The notes below the pieces were generated by a model. It worked only from the letters and a program-made list of their open reading frames with translations, did not search any database and was not told where the DNA came from. The translations under genes were made by a program, and so were the position numbers. From Pseudomonas viridiflava (GTDB lineage: Bacteria; Pseudomonadota; Gammaproteobacteria; Pseudomonadales; Pseudomonadaceae): a stretch of DNA of 64,000 bases. The stretch covers positions 1 to 64,000 of the forward strand of contig NZ_UPSE01000533.1 of NCBI RefSeq assembly GCF_900573885.1, in the 5' to 3' direction. Shown in pieces: positions 52,839 to 61,614 of this stretch. The number at the start of each line of letters is the position of its first letter. Positions within the stretch are counted from its first letter, which is position 1.

Positions 52839-54443
52839 TTATTGCTCTTCGGGTGCTTCTTCAGGCATTTCTTCCGGGGCTTCTTCGTCAAGCGCGCCAG
52901 CGTCCGGCTGCTCTTCGTCCGGCACGTAGCCTTCAGGCTGTTCTTCGCCCATGCCAGCGCCCATGCCGCCGGCTTTGGACATGACCAACATGGCGAACTC
53001 TTCTACCGACATTTTCTGGTCGTTGAAGGTCACTTCATTGTTGGCGTAGTGCACGTTCGACTCGAGCTTGTCGCCTTTGAGCACGATCATCTCGGTGGAA
53101 AGGGCCATGCCGCTGCCCATTTCGGTGAACATGTTGGCCTGCTCGTCGATGGCCTTCTGGTCGGTCTCGCCAGCAATGGCCGCCTGCACGCGAACGCCAT
53201 CGCCGATCACGGCTTTGTCGATCGACAGCTTGGCATCCAGTTGGGAAATAACCTGTTTGGCCATTTCTGGCGGCGGCAGGTCAAACGATGCCGGCTTGGC
53301 GAAGTCCACCGCCAGGCTCACCAGCGCTTCACCGTGGGCCGTCTTGATGCTGAATTTCTCCAGCGCCACGTGCGGTTTGCCGGCGAGCAACTGGCCGACG
53401 TCGGCTTTGAGTTTCTCTTCTTCTGCCGGAGTGAAGGCCATGTCTGGCGCTTCCTGGCCGAGGGCTTGCGCTTGCTGAACCGGCGCCAGCTTGTCCTTGT
53501 AGAGGTTGACCAGCGACTGCACGGCAGCAGAGTCGAAGTCTTTCATGCGCCAGATCATGTGCAGGCCGGCGATGTCCTTGCCGTCAAAGCTGACCTGACC
53601 GATGTCATAAGACACGTGGCCTGCCAGCTTGCCGTCGGCCTCTTCAAAGGTGCCGGTCTGGGCGATGTTCTTGATCACCACAGGCGGTTTGTCAGCGAGG
53701 ACAAATGAGGCGGTTGCCAGCTTGACGCTGCTGTCGCCCAGGTAGAACTCGCCGCTGCCCAGCTTCTGATCGCTGTCGAGGGACAGGTCTTTGAGCTCGA
53801 TCTTGATGGCTTCGCCGTTGGCATCGGTGCCGCTCAGCAGCAGGCTGTCCATGCCGCCGGTAACGGCCACTTCCTTGGCGTGGGCGCTGGCGTCGAGGTC
53901 CAGTTTCATACCGGAAAACTTCACCACCTGACCTTCCTGCGGCGCGAAGTCCAGCGGAGTCAGCTCGATGGTGCCGGTGGTGGAGTTGTCGTAACCGAGG
54001 CTGACCTGACCGGTGAGCGGCGACTCGCCCTTGGCCGCGTCGAACCACTTCTGCGTCAGCTCGTTAGGCTCCAGCGCGTAGTTACTGGTGGCCAGCACAG
54101 GCCACAGGTTGAGCTTTTTCAGGCGCGCGGCGGGCAGCGGGCCGTGTTGAATGTTGTCGACCAGCAACACTTCCATATGTCGCGCTTCACCTTCGGAAGC
54201 CGGCATGTCCAATGTCAGACGGTAGTGAGCGGTACTGGTGAACAAATGGCTGTCGAGCGACAGCAATTCGAGCTTGCTGGTGATGCCGGTGCCCAGCAGC
54301 GCATCGGCGCCCTTCTGGTTGGCTTCGGCGATGGAGTTCTGCAATACCGAGGGCAGTTGGGTGCCGGTGTACCACGCGCCGGCGGTGCTGATGATGCCTA
54401 CCGCAACGACGATGCCTGCAGCGATTCCTGCTGATTTTTTCAT
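52839..54443 (-). CDS. DUF945 (YdgA-like) family protein
   Basis: 534 residues: an N-terminal helix that is a signal anchor (AAGIVVAVGIISTAGAWYTG, about 5-24), then a long beta-rich periplasmic body with the DUF945 pattern (HYRLTLDMPASEG, NIQHGPLP, LTGQVSLGYDNS) and a final Glu/Pro-rich tail of about 35 residues. YdgA-type proteins lie at the inner membrane and their role is unclear. The acidic tail is not typical of E. coli YdgA. The start at 54443 (MKKSAG) gives the normal N terminus; it is separated from the AI-2E-family gene by a gap. Confidence 0.85.
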   Translation of the reverse strand: MKKSAGIAAGIVVAVGIISTAGAWYTGTQLPSVLQNSIAEANQKGADALLGTGITSKLELLSLDSHLFTSTAHYRLTLDMPASEGEARHMEVLLVDNIQHGPLPAARLKKLNLWPVLATSNYALEPNELTQKWFDAAKGESPLTGQVSLGYDNSTTGTIELTPLDFAPQEGQVVKFSGMKLDLDASAHAKEVAVTGGMDSLLLSGTDANGEAIKIELKDLSLDSDQKLGSGEFYLGDSSVKLATASFVLADKPPVVIKNIAQTGTFEEADGKLAGHVSYDIGQVSFDGKDIAGLHMIWRMKDFDSAAVQSLVNLYKDKLAPVQQAQALGQEAPDMAFTPAEEEKLKADVGQLLAGKPHVALEKFSIKTAHGEALVSLAVDFAKPASFDLPPPEMAKQVISQLDAKLSIDKAVIGDGVRVQAAIAGETDQKAIDEQANMFTEMGSGMALSTEMIVLKGDKLESNVHYANNEVTFNDQKMSVEEFAMLVMSKAGGMGAGMGEEQPEGYVPDEEQPDAGALDEEAPEEMPEEAPEEQ

Positions 54444-54573
54444 GAGTCGACTCAACGAATGTCCATGTTTATGTATGCGCCTTCCTGGCCGGAGTAACTC
54501 CGTGCGCCACGGGCGCCGCACAGCGAAAGCGGCGGCGATGGTAGCACTGTGGGGAGACGTGAGGCTGTGTTGC

Positions 54574-55641
54574 TTATCGCTGTTCGAGAATTTTCACCGG
54601 TGCCGTGGCGGGATCGGTCTTCACCCAGTCGGTAAGCAGGCTGTACGCCACCGCGAGCAACGTCGGGCCGAGAAACAAGCCCATAAACCCGAAAGCCAGC
54701 AGGCCGCCGAATACGCCGAGCAGCACCACCACCAGCGGCAGGTTGCCGCCACGGCTGATCAGGTACGGCTTGAGCACGTTGTCCACGCCGCTGACGATAA
54801 ACGTGCCCCACACACCGAGGAAAATCGCGAAACCGTAATCGCCCTTCCACACCAGCCAGAGCGTCGCTGGAATCCATACCAACGGCGGTCCCATGGGAAT
54901 GAGGCTGAACACGAAGGTCAGAATGCCCAGCAACAACGCTCCAGGCACGCCGGCAATCCAGAAACCGATCAGGGCCAGTACGGCTTGTGCAGCTGCTGTA
55001 CCGATCACACCGTTGACCACCCGTTGTACGGTGCCCGCAACTAGGTGCAGGTAGTGATCGGCGCGCTCGCCAATCAGACGGTGCAGCCCTTTGCGCACCA
55101 GCTCTGCCATAGCCGGGCCGTCACGATAAAAGAAGAACACCAGCACCAGACTCAGGGTCAGCTCCAGCATGCCGCCGCCGATCTTGGCACTGCGCGCCAG
55201 CAGCCAGTTGCCCACTTCGCCGAGATACGGTTTCACGCTGGCGAAAATGGCTGTGCCTTGCTGATCGATGCTCATCCACCAGCCCACCAGCCGCTCGCCC
55301 ACCAATGGCACGTCGTCAAGCCATTCGGGCGGCGCGGGCAAGCCCTGTACTTGCAGGTCCTTGATCAGATTGACGGCATCGCGCACATGGTCGGCAAGGT
55401 TGAAGCCAAGCCACACCAGCGGCACCGCCACCAGAAACATCCAGCCAAGAGTGAGAATGCCGGCGGCAAGCGACACCCGGCCGCCCAGCCAGCGCGTGAG
55501 AAGCGGCATCAACGGCCAACTGGCAAAGGCCAGCACCGCCGCCCAGAACAGCGCAGAGAAAAACGGCGCCAACACCCAGAGCGCAGCGCCCAACAGGGCC
55601 AGCAGGAGAATCTGGACCAGCAATCGGTCGTTATTGAGCAT
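54574..55641 (-). CDS. AI-2E/PerM family transporter
   Basis: 355 residues with about eight hydrophobic helices in two groups and the family pattern GWMFLVAVPLVWLGF, VVNGVIGTAAAQAVLALIGFWIAGVPGALLLGILTFVFSLIPMGPPLVWIP. The GP-containing central loop is the AI-2E/UPF0118 signature. Members include sodium/proton exchangers and the TqsA-type exporter, so function is uncertain. CGGAG precedes the ATG. It may share a transcript with the DUF4892 gene 40 bases upstream. Confidence 0.87.
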   Translation of the reverse strand: MLNNDRLLVQILLLALLGAALWVLAPFFSALFWAAVLAFASWPLMPLLTRWLGGRVSLAAGILTLGWMFLVAVPLVWLGFNLADHVRDAVNLIKDLQVQGLPAPPEWLDDVPLVGERLVGWWMSIDQQGTAIFASVKPYLGEVGNWLLARSAKIGGGMLELTLSLVLVFFFYRDGPAMAELVRKGLHRLIGERADHYLHLVAGTVQRVVNGVIGTAAAQAVLALIGFWIAGVPGALLLGILTFVFSLIPMGPPLVWIPATLWLVWKGDYGFAIFLGVWGTFIVSGVDNVLKPYLISRGGNLPLVVVLLGVFGGLLAFGFMGLFLGPTLLAVAYSLLTDWVKTDPATAPVKILEQR

Positions 55642-55680
55642 GTAAGGCTCCGAGGGGATCGGCAGACGATCTGGAAGTGA

Positions 55681-56508
55681 CTAGCGCAGCAGCTTAAAGG
55701 ATAGGCCGTCGCTTTGCGCCGTGTCGATTTCCAGTCGCGCCGCCCTCACCCGCTGGGCCAGCAGCGCGTCGCGCCAGGCTTCGGCGTTTTTCCCCGCCAG
55801 GCTCACACGCAGAGTGCTGTCCTGGTTGAGGGTGCGCCCCAGCAACTCGGCCCAGGCGGGAACCGGTTCGCCGTCGAGGCTGGCGAAATTCAGCTCGCCG
55901 GTATTGCGCAGCTGGCGGAGCAAGGTGGCCGGCCCCGGCAGCAGGTCGCCGAGTTCGGCACCGTTATCCAGCTGCTCCACATGCAGATAAGCGCGCCGAT
56001 TACCCCGGGTGATGCTGTACAGCGCCACCAGAGTGTTCTGCTTTGGCTCGGCCAGACGCAGCAATAAATACGCTTGCTGGTCGTCGGCGCCCAGCAGCTT
56101 GGCGTTACCAAACACCGAGTTGGCCCACAGGCTGCTGGAACCACACTCGCGGCTCTCGCACCAGTAAAGCAACTCGGCGCCCTGCTCTTGCAGCGCATCG
56201 CGCGCGGCATTGAACGCCTGGCCGGAGGTGTGTTCGGCAGGCAGTTCGTAGGTGACCGAACGCATGTGGCCAAGGCTGTCTATCTGCCGCTCATAGCGCA
56301 GGGTGCCGCTGATGCGGCGGATGGAGCCAAGGGGATAGATACGTTCCTGGGCAGGCGCGTCACGGAAGTCGACGATTTCGGCGCGGGGGAAGCGCGGGAG
56401 TATTTCCAGATCCTGACTGCCCGGCAGGTCGGCAGCAACGGTAGAAGAGCTAGCCAGAGCGGCCAGGGCGATGGCCAGCAGGCGGTACACGCGCATAAAA
56501 GGTCTCAT
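55681..56508 (-). CDS. DUF4892 family periplasmic protein
   Basis: 275 residues with a signal peptide (to about residue 27, cut after TVAA) and the DUF4892 body: GSQDLEILPRFPRAEIVDFRD, RISGTLRYERQIDSLGHM, and LYWCESRECGSSSLWANSVFGNAKL, which holds the two conserved cysteines. Members are common in Pseudomonas and near-relatives; function unknown. The start is set at ATG 56508; an in-frame ATG at 56496 is also possible and neither has a strong ribosome site. Confidence 0.82.
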   Translation of the reverse strand: MRPFMRVYRLLAIALAALASSSTVAADLPGSQDLEILPRFPRAEIVDFRDAPAQERIYPLGSIRRISGTLRYERQIDSLGHMRSVTYELPAEHTSGQAFNAARDALQEQGAELLYWCESRECGSSSLWANSVFGNAKLLGADDQQAYLLLRLAEPKQNTLVALYSITRGNRRAYLHVEQLDNGAELGDLLPGPATLLRQLRNTGELNFASLDGEPVPAWAELLGRTLNQDSTLRVSLAGKNAEAWRDALLAQRVRAARLEIDTAQSDGLSFKLLR

Positions 56509-56589
56509 TGTTCGTGTCGGCAAACGCGGGCAACCGGTAAAAGGCTGCGCTGCGGAGTCCGCCCAGACTCCGCAGTTGCCCGGGGCAAG

Positions 56590-57453
56590 TCAAGAAGCGG
56601 AAAAAAACCTATTGAAACAGGCTGCTACGGCTTCGGCACCGGCTTCGTCATCCAAGTGCAAATGATGGCCGCCGGCCAGGCGCTGCACCTCGAACGGCAG
56701 CCCTTCCAACGCCGACACCACGGCGGGCTGCGCATGCAACATGCCGCCTTCGGCAACCACCAGGCAGGCTGGGCAGGCCACGCTGCGCACAAACACATCG
56801 GTGTGCGCCTGGGTAAAACGCAACGGCGACGGCAGCGTCAGGCGGCTGTCGGTGCGCCAGGTATAACCACCAGGCACCGGCATCAACCCGCGCTGCGCCA
56901 ACAACTGCGCGGCCTCGAAACTGACGCCGCCGACGCCTTTCATCCGCGCCTTCACCGCCTGTTCCACCTTCTCGTACACCGGCTTGCGCTTGCCCGCCAA
57001 GGCCAATTGCTCACGCAACGCCGAACCGAGTTTGGCCGGCGCCGACTCAGCTTCGCCCGTGAACGGCACCAGGCCGTCAATCAACGCCAAGCGCTCGATG
57101 CGCTCCGGCATCGACGCTGCCAGCAGCACGGAAACAATCGCCCCCATCGAATGCCCCAACAAAGAAAACCGCGACCAGCCGAACTGCTCCGCCACCAGCA
57201 ATACGTCGTAGGCGTAGTCCCACATTTGATAGTGCGCGCCAGCCGGGCGGTGATCGGAATGACCGTGGCCCGCAAAATCCAGGGCAATAATCCGCAACCC
57301 TTCAAGCTTGGGCGCCAGGCGCGCGAAGCTCATGGCGTTGTCCAGCCAGCCATGCAAAGCGATAACCGGCTTGCCGTCTTCCGGGCCGAACACATGGGCC
57401 GACAACTCAATGTGCGGCAGGCTCAGACGCACTTCTTCAAAGGAATAATTCAT
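56590..57453 (-). CDS. Alpha/beta hydrolase
   Basis: 287 residues: oxyanion segment LHGWLDNAMSF, DFAGHGHSDHR, nucleophile elbow GHSMGA (about 101), acid in the LVVAEGG region and His in AGGHHLHLD. This is the classic pattern of lipase/epoxide-hydrolase-like esterases; the substrate is unknown. Its ATG overlaps the TGA of the upstream hydrolase gene by four bases, so the two are translated together. No signal peptide. Confidence 0.87.
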   Translation of the reverse strand: MNYSFEEVRLSLPHIELSAHVFGPEDGKPVIALHGWLDNAMSFARLAPKLEGLRIIALDFAGHGHSDHRPAGAHYQMWDYAYDVLLVAEQFGWSRFSLLGHSMGAIVSVLLAASMPERIERLALIDGLVPFTGEAESAPAKLGSALREQLALAGKRKPVYEKVEQAVKARMKGVGGVSFEAAQLLAQRGLMPVPGGYTWRTDSRLTLPSPLRFTQAHTDVFVRSVACPACLVVAEGGMLHAQPAVVSALEGLPFEVQRLAGGHHLHLDDEAGAEAVAACFNRFFSAS

Positions 57454-58250
57454 GCGGACTCCAGGCGGGCTTGCCAGCGATCGAACAGGGTTTTGAGCAA
57501 CTCGGCGGTCGCTTGCGGGCGCTCCAGCGGAAACATGTGCCCGCCCGGCAGCGTCAGGTTCTGGCAATGGGGCAGACGCCGGATCGAGCGCGTGTGATGC
57601 GGCAACACCACGCGGCTGTGGCGGCCACGGATCATCGCCAGCGGCACCTGCAACTGCTGCGGGCGCCCCGGATTACTGTGGGGCACGCTGCGATAAATAC
57701 TGATCTCCGTCGCCGGGTCGAACAACAGACGCAAGCCCTCACCATTGGCCTGCAGGCCGTGCTGAACATAGGCGTCGAGGCAATCCGGATCGAAGCGGCG
57801 AAACAGTGACTTGGCCGAAAAATAATCCCGCGCCTCGGCGAAATCGCTGAACTCCTCCCGGCGGCCGAGCGTGCGACCTGCCGGGGTGATGCGGTCAATA
57901 AAACCAAAGCGCTTGGCGGCACGGATAACAATGCGGTCAGCCAGGGTCAACACCGGCGAATCGAGCATCACCACCCCGCGATACAGCTCGGGATGGCGCA
58001 ACGCCGCGTGGTAATGCAACACACCGCCCAGCGAATGCCCCACACCCCACACCGGCTCTGGCAATTCGCGCAGATGATGGACCAGCTCGTCAACGAGATT
58101 GCTCCAGTTGTCATTCACCGGAAAACGGGGGTCGTGGCCATGCTGCGGCAAATGCGACACCTCATAATCAGGCGCCAGCGCGGCGAACAGCTTGCCGTAC
58201 GTGGCCGACGGAAAACCGTTGGCATGGGCGAAAAAAACCGGTTGCGGCAT
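57450..58250 (-). CDS. Alpha/beta hydrolase, upstream gene of the pair
   Basis: 266 residues: N-terminal VFFAHANGFPSATYGKLF (oxyanion region), nucleophile elbow GHSLGG (about 82), and His in PGGHMFPLE. The HANGFP start and the pattern suggest a serine hydrolase close to, but clearly different from, its downstream partner. The start at 58250 (MPQPVFF) follows GGAATC; the frame runs further upstream through repeat sequence and is not credible there. The tandem overlap suggests linked functions, perhaps on lipid or ester substrates. Confidence 0.87.
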   Translation of the reverse strand: MPQPVFFAHANGFPSATYGKLFAALAPDYEVSHLPQHGHDPRFPVNDNWSNLVDELVHHLRELPEPVWGVGHSLGGVLHYHAALRHPELYRGVVMLDSPVLTLADRIVIRAAKRFGFIDRITPAGRTLGRREEFSDFAEARDYFSAKSLFRRFDPDCLDAYVQHGLQANGEGLRLLFDPATEISIYRSVPHSNPGRPQQLQVPLAMIRGRHSRVVLPHHTRSIRRLPHCQNLTLPGGHMFPLERPQATAELLKTLFDRWQARLESA

Positions 58251-58469
58251 ACAGAAAGATTCCAGGACAGACCTGCGCCGATTGTCCGCAAGGTGCTGCG
58301 GCGCGGCAATGACTGTAAGTGCCGGGAATGATGGCGATACGGCCATGGAGTATGGGCGCGAGGATTCGCGCGCCCGGGACATAAAGAGCATCGCGGCTAA
58401 AGCCGCTCCAACAGGTTGTGCGGTTTCTGTGGGAGCGGCTGGGCGGCATTCCGCTTCAGCCGCGAGTTT

Positions 58470-58568
58470 TTGATCTTGCGTCACGCCGTTGATCTCGCGT
58501 CACCGCGGTTGATCTTGCTTCACCGCTTTTGATCTTGCTTCACCGCTTTTGATCTTGCTTGTGATCTG
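58470..58568 (+). repeat. 20-base tandem repeat, about five copies
   Basis: Units TTGATCTTGCTTCACCGCTT at 58509 and 58529 are identical; flanking units at 58470, 58489 and 58549 differ at several bases. There are no spacers between units. Minus-strand relatives lie near 59036-59106, more decayed. Confidence 0.85.
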
Positions 58569-58577
58569 CCCCGCACC

Positions 58578-59026
58578 GTTTATCGCAGGCCGAGTGGAGT
58601 CGACGTGGAGGGGGTTGAGCGGCCGGGAGCCGCGAGAGGCGCATCGGGCTAATGACATACTCGACCCCAGCGTTCGCGAGGATGACGGAAGTGCTTGAAA
58701 AATCCTCCGTCATCCCCGCGCAGGCGGGGATCCAGAATTTCACGTCTGGCTCAGCTTTGAGTCTTGATTCATTACCGCGTGCGCTGAACGTTTTGGTTTC
58801 GCGCCTTACGCGCGAGTCACTTTTGTCATTGCCCGGATTGCCGGCCCAGCCAAAAGTAACCAAAAGGTCTAGCTCCTACCTTGGCCCTCCGCTGCGCTGC
58901 GGGTTCCCTCCTTCCGTCGTTACTCCGGGGGCACGGCGAGACGGGCCATCCATGGCCCGACACGCCTCTCGCGGCTCCCGGCCGCTCAACCCCCTACGCA
59001 ACGACTCCACTCGGCCTGCGATAAAC
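58578..59026. repeat. 64-base imperfect inverted repeat around a 321-base core
   Basis: Arms 58578-58641 and 58963-59026, starting GTTTATCGCAGGCCGAGTGG and ending CCGCGAGAGGCG, differ mainly in the middle (GACGTGG against TTGCGTA). This is the strongest symmetry in the block and could fold into a large cruciform or mark the ends of a non-coding mobile cassette; no target-site duplication was identified. Confidence 0.8.
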
Positions 59027-59204
59027 CTCGCGAGGTAGATCACAAGCGATAGATCAAAAGCGGTAAATCACAAGCCAGATCAATAGCAGTAGAAGCAGAT
59101 CAAAAACCTCGCGGCTGAAGCGGAATGCCGCCCAGCTACGGAAGCTCGCAAACTGTGGGGGCGGCTGGGCGGTATTCCGCTTTAGCCTCCATGCTGTTAA
59201 CCGG

Positions 59205-59648
59205 TCACACCGGCGGCGGCATATCCCCCAACGGCACAATCGCCATGGTCAACCGCGAAATACAGCTCGGTTTCCCCTGCTCATCCGTCAACCGAATATC
59301 CCAAACATGCGTCGTACGCCCCAAGTGAATCGGCCGCGCCACGGCCGTTACGCGACCGCTGCGCACGCCGCGCAAGTGGTTGGCGTTCACTTCCAGCCCC
59401 ACGCAATAGAACTTCGAGCTGTCGATACACAGGTAGCTGGCGGTGCTGCCGAGGGTTTCGGCCAGCACTACCGAAGCGCCGCCGTGCAGCAGCCCGTAGG
59501 GTTGGTGGGTGCGTGAGTCGACCACGATGCTGGCGGTGATCGACTCGTCATCGAACCCATCGAAGCGGATGTCCAGCACTTCGCTGATGGTGTTCTTGCG
59601 CAGGCTGTTCAGGGCCTGCAAATCGGGAGTGCTGCGCCACAGGCTCAT
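59205..59648 (-). CDS. Hotdog-fold acyl-CoA thioesterase (YdiI/MenI-like)
   Basis: 147 residues in the single-hotdog PaaI/YdiI pattern: HQPYGLLHGGASVVLAETLGS with the conserved Gly-Gly and Glu, NANHLRGVRSGRVTAVARPIHLGRTTHVWDI and a closing MAIVPL. It splits an acyl- or aryl-CoA thioester; the substrate is not defined. AAGGAA precedes the ATG. The start lies 15 bases after the stop of the acyl-CoA synthetase gene upstream, so one operon can both make and break CoA thioesters. Confidence 0.9.
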   Translation of the reverse strand: MSLWRSTPDLQALNSLRKNTISEVLDIRFDGFDDESITASIVVDSRTHQPYGLLHGGASVVLAETLGSTASYLCIDSSKFYCVGLEVNANHLRGVRSGRVTAVARPIHLGRTTHVWDIRLTDEQGKPSCISRLTMAIVPLGDMPPPV

Positions 59649-59663
59649 GCCGGTTCCTTCTTG

Positions 59664-61331
59664 TCAGTCATGCCAGACCAGCGCTTCGCGTCGCCCGGAC
59701 CATTCCGCAAAGCGGCTGGCATAGGCGTCTTCGACCACGCTGCGTTTGATTTTCAGGGTCGGGGTCAGGAAGCCGTTGTCCACTGCCCACACTTCCTTGA
59801 GCAGTACCAGACCGCTGAGCTGCTCGTGTTTGTCGAGCGCGGCGTTCACGTCGGCCAGCAGCGTTTTAAAGCTGCCTTCAAGCGCCGGTCGCGAGCCGTT
59901 CAAGGCTTCTTCCCTACCCACGTCGGACAACACGCACAACGCCATCGGCTGCGGCATGCCATCGCCGACAACACAGACCTGCTCGATACGCGGGTGCACG
60001 GCCAACAGGTTTTCGATGGGCGCGGGGGCAACGTATTTGCCTTTGCTGGTTTTGAAGATTTCCTTGATGCGGCCGGTCAGACGCAGGTAGTGCTCGCTGT
60101 CTTGCTCGCCTTTGTCGCCGGTGCGCAGGAAGCCGTCTTCGGTGATGGTTTCGGCGGTGCGTTCGGGGTCTTTGTAGTAGCCCTGCATGGTGGCTGGGCT
60201 GCGCACCTGCACTTCGCCCAGCTCGCTGATGCGTACTTCCACGCCGGGGCTGGACTGGCCGATCCAGCCGGGGCGGTTTTTGCCTTTGCGGCAGATGTGC
60301 GAGTAGCCGCAGTTTTCGGTCATGCCGTAAACCTCGAGCACGTCCAGCCCCAGACGCTGGTACCAGTGCAACAAGGCTTCAGGAACTGGCGCAGCGCCCG
60401 ATAGTGCGTAGCGAACAGCGTCGAGGCCCAGGCCGGCGAGTACTTTGTGACCGACACGTTTGCCGATAAATGGAATCTTCAGCAGGAAGTCGAGACGCTC
60501 AGCGGGCATTTTGCTGTACACGCCCATCTGGAATTTGGTCCAGATGCGCGGCACGCCAAATATCAGCGTGGGGCGCGCGCGGCGCAGGTCGACGAGAAAG
60601 GTGTCGAGGCTTTCGGCAAAAAAGATGGTTTCGCCGGCATACAGAGAGTTCAGCTCGACAAACATGCGTTCGGCCACGTGGCACAGCGGCAGGTACGAGA
60701 GCAGCCGGTCGTCTTCCGTGGCCTGGAACAATTCGGTGCCATGGCCCGCAGCAAAGGCGAAGTTGCCGAAGTTGTGCATCACGCCTTTGGGCGTGCCTGT
60801 GGTGCCGGAGGTGTAGACGATGGTGGCGAGTTGATCAGGGTCGCCGATGGGGTTGTCACGGATCGGCGTGCAGGCTTGCAGGTCGCTCCATTGCACGTCG
60901 AACGTGCCCTCGGGGTGCAGCGGCAGCGCGATGGTGCGCACGCCTTCAGGAATGCCCGGCGCCATGGTCGGCCAGTCATCCAGCTTGCCGACGAACACCA
61001 GCGCCGCTTCGGAGTGGGTAAGCACCTGACGCACGGAGTCAGCGGTGAGGTTCGGGTACAGCGGCACGGACACGTGGCCGGCCATCCAGATCGCCAGGTC
61101 GGTGATGATCCAGTGCGCGCAGTTCTTTGACACCAGCGCAATTCGACTGCCCGGCGGCAGCTCCTGGGCGCGCAGCCAACTGGCAGCGCGGCGTGCCTGG
61201 TCGCCGACGTCCGACCAGCTCAATTCGAGTACCTGGCCGCCCGGTAACGGCTGGACCATGTAACGTTTATCGGGATGGCGAGCTTCGCGTTGGAAGAAAA
61301 TCTCTAAGGGCAACACAGCAGCATTCGTCAC
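59664..61331 (-). CDS. Long-chain acyl-CoA synthetase (AMP-forming)
   Basis: 555 residues of the ANL superfamily: AMP-binding P-loop YTSGTTGTPKG (about 172), LPLCHVAER, the adenine-binding YGMTENCGYSH (about 320), and hinge FLRTGDKGE with GRIKEIFKTSKGKYVAP, which includes the C-terminal catalytic Lys region. It activates fatty acids to acyl-CoA. The GTG start at 61331 is preceded by a strong AGGAGGAGG. A 20-base perfect palindrome lies about 97 bases upstream. The closest well-known relatives are FadD/FACL-type eukaryotic-like ligases, so chain length cannot be set. Confidence 0.9.
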   Translation of the reverse strand: MTNAAVLPLEIFFQREARHPDKRYMVQPLPGGQVLELSWSDVGDQARRAASWLRAQELPPGSRIALVSKNCAHWIITDLAIWMAGHVSVPLYPNLTADSVRQVLTHSEAALVFVGKLDDWPTMAPGIPEGVRTIALPLHPEGTFDVQWSDLQACTPIRDNPIGDPDQLATIVYTSGTTGTPKGVMHNFGNFAFAAGHGTELFQATEDDRLLSYLPLCHVAERMFVELNSLYAGETIFFAESLDTFLVDLRRARPTLIFGVPRIWTKFQMGVYSKMPAERLDFLLKIPFIGKRVGHKVLAGLGLDAVRYALSGAAPVPEALLHWYQRLGLDVLEVYGMTENCGYSHICRKGKNRPGWIGQSSPGVEVRISELGEVQVRSPATMQGYYKDPERTAETITEDGFLRTGDKGEQDSEHYLRLTGRIKEIFKTSKGKYVAPAPIENLLAVHPRIEQVCVVGDGMPQPMALCVLSDVGREEALNGSRPALEGSFKTLLADVNAALDKHEQLSGLVLLKEVWAVDNGFLTPTLKIKRSVVEDAYASRFAEWSGRREALVWHD

Positions 61332-61427
61332 AGGGCCTCCTCCTAATTATTTTTGTGGGGAAACAGCATGCGGACTACAACGTGTGAAACGGGCCAACGG
61401 TGGAACAAGACCAGCGAGTCAAAGAAA

Positions 61428-61447
61428 AACCAAGCACTTGCTTGGTT
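61428..61447. promoter_or_regulatory. Perfect palindrome, operator-like
   Basis: Half-sites AACCAAGCA and TGCTTGGTT around CT give 20 bases with no mismatch. It is 97 bases upstream of the acyl-CoA synthetase start (minus) and 168 bases upstream of the DUF2242 gene (plus), with no T-run, so it looks like a dimeric-regulator site (TetR-type, as often controls fatty-acid genes) rather than a terminator. The regulator is not identified. Confidence 0.55.
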
Positions 61448-61614
61448 CGACTATTCCACGGCATATGCGAAACGCGCAAGGGGAGAAATGTTTAGAACTG
61501 TAGTCAGCCAGCAAACGGGCCATAAACGTCCTTTCTGCAGGTTAACCCTCACACACCATGTAGGACTTTTCTGAGGCACAATAGGAGACGCTTTTTTATA
61601 CCCCCGGATCGTTC

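Larger units (their letters stand above)
58251..59204. repeat. Gene-free mosaic of nested inverted and tandem repeats
   Basis: No gene is supported; frames here read through repeats. From outside in: REP-like units at 58391-58471 and 59109-59188 (both with GCGGAATGCCGCCCAGC or its complement); TTGATCTTGCTTCACCGC-type units on the plus strand at 58470-58568 and their minus-strand relatives at about 59036-59106; a 64-base imperfect inverted repeat at 58578-58641 and 58963-59026; and in the centre a CCGCGCAGGCGGGGATCCAG element (about 58666-58745) and a part with AGCCAAAAGTAACCAAAAGG. The order is mirrored on the two sides. Confidence 0.8.

Noticed and set aside
58470..58568. Possible CRISPR array
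   Set aside because: The 20-base units abut each other with no spacers and no cas genes are near; it is a simple tandem repeat.
58652..59038. 128-codon frame in the repeat block
   Set aside because: It is made of repeat sequence (VIPAQAGIQ-type element and the inverted arm) and has no start signal.
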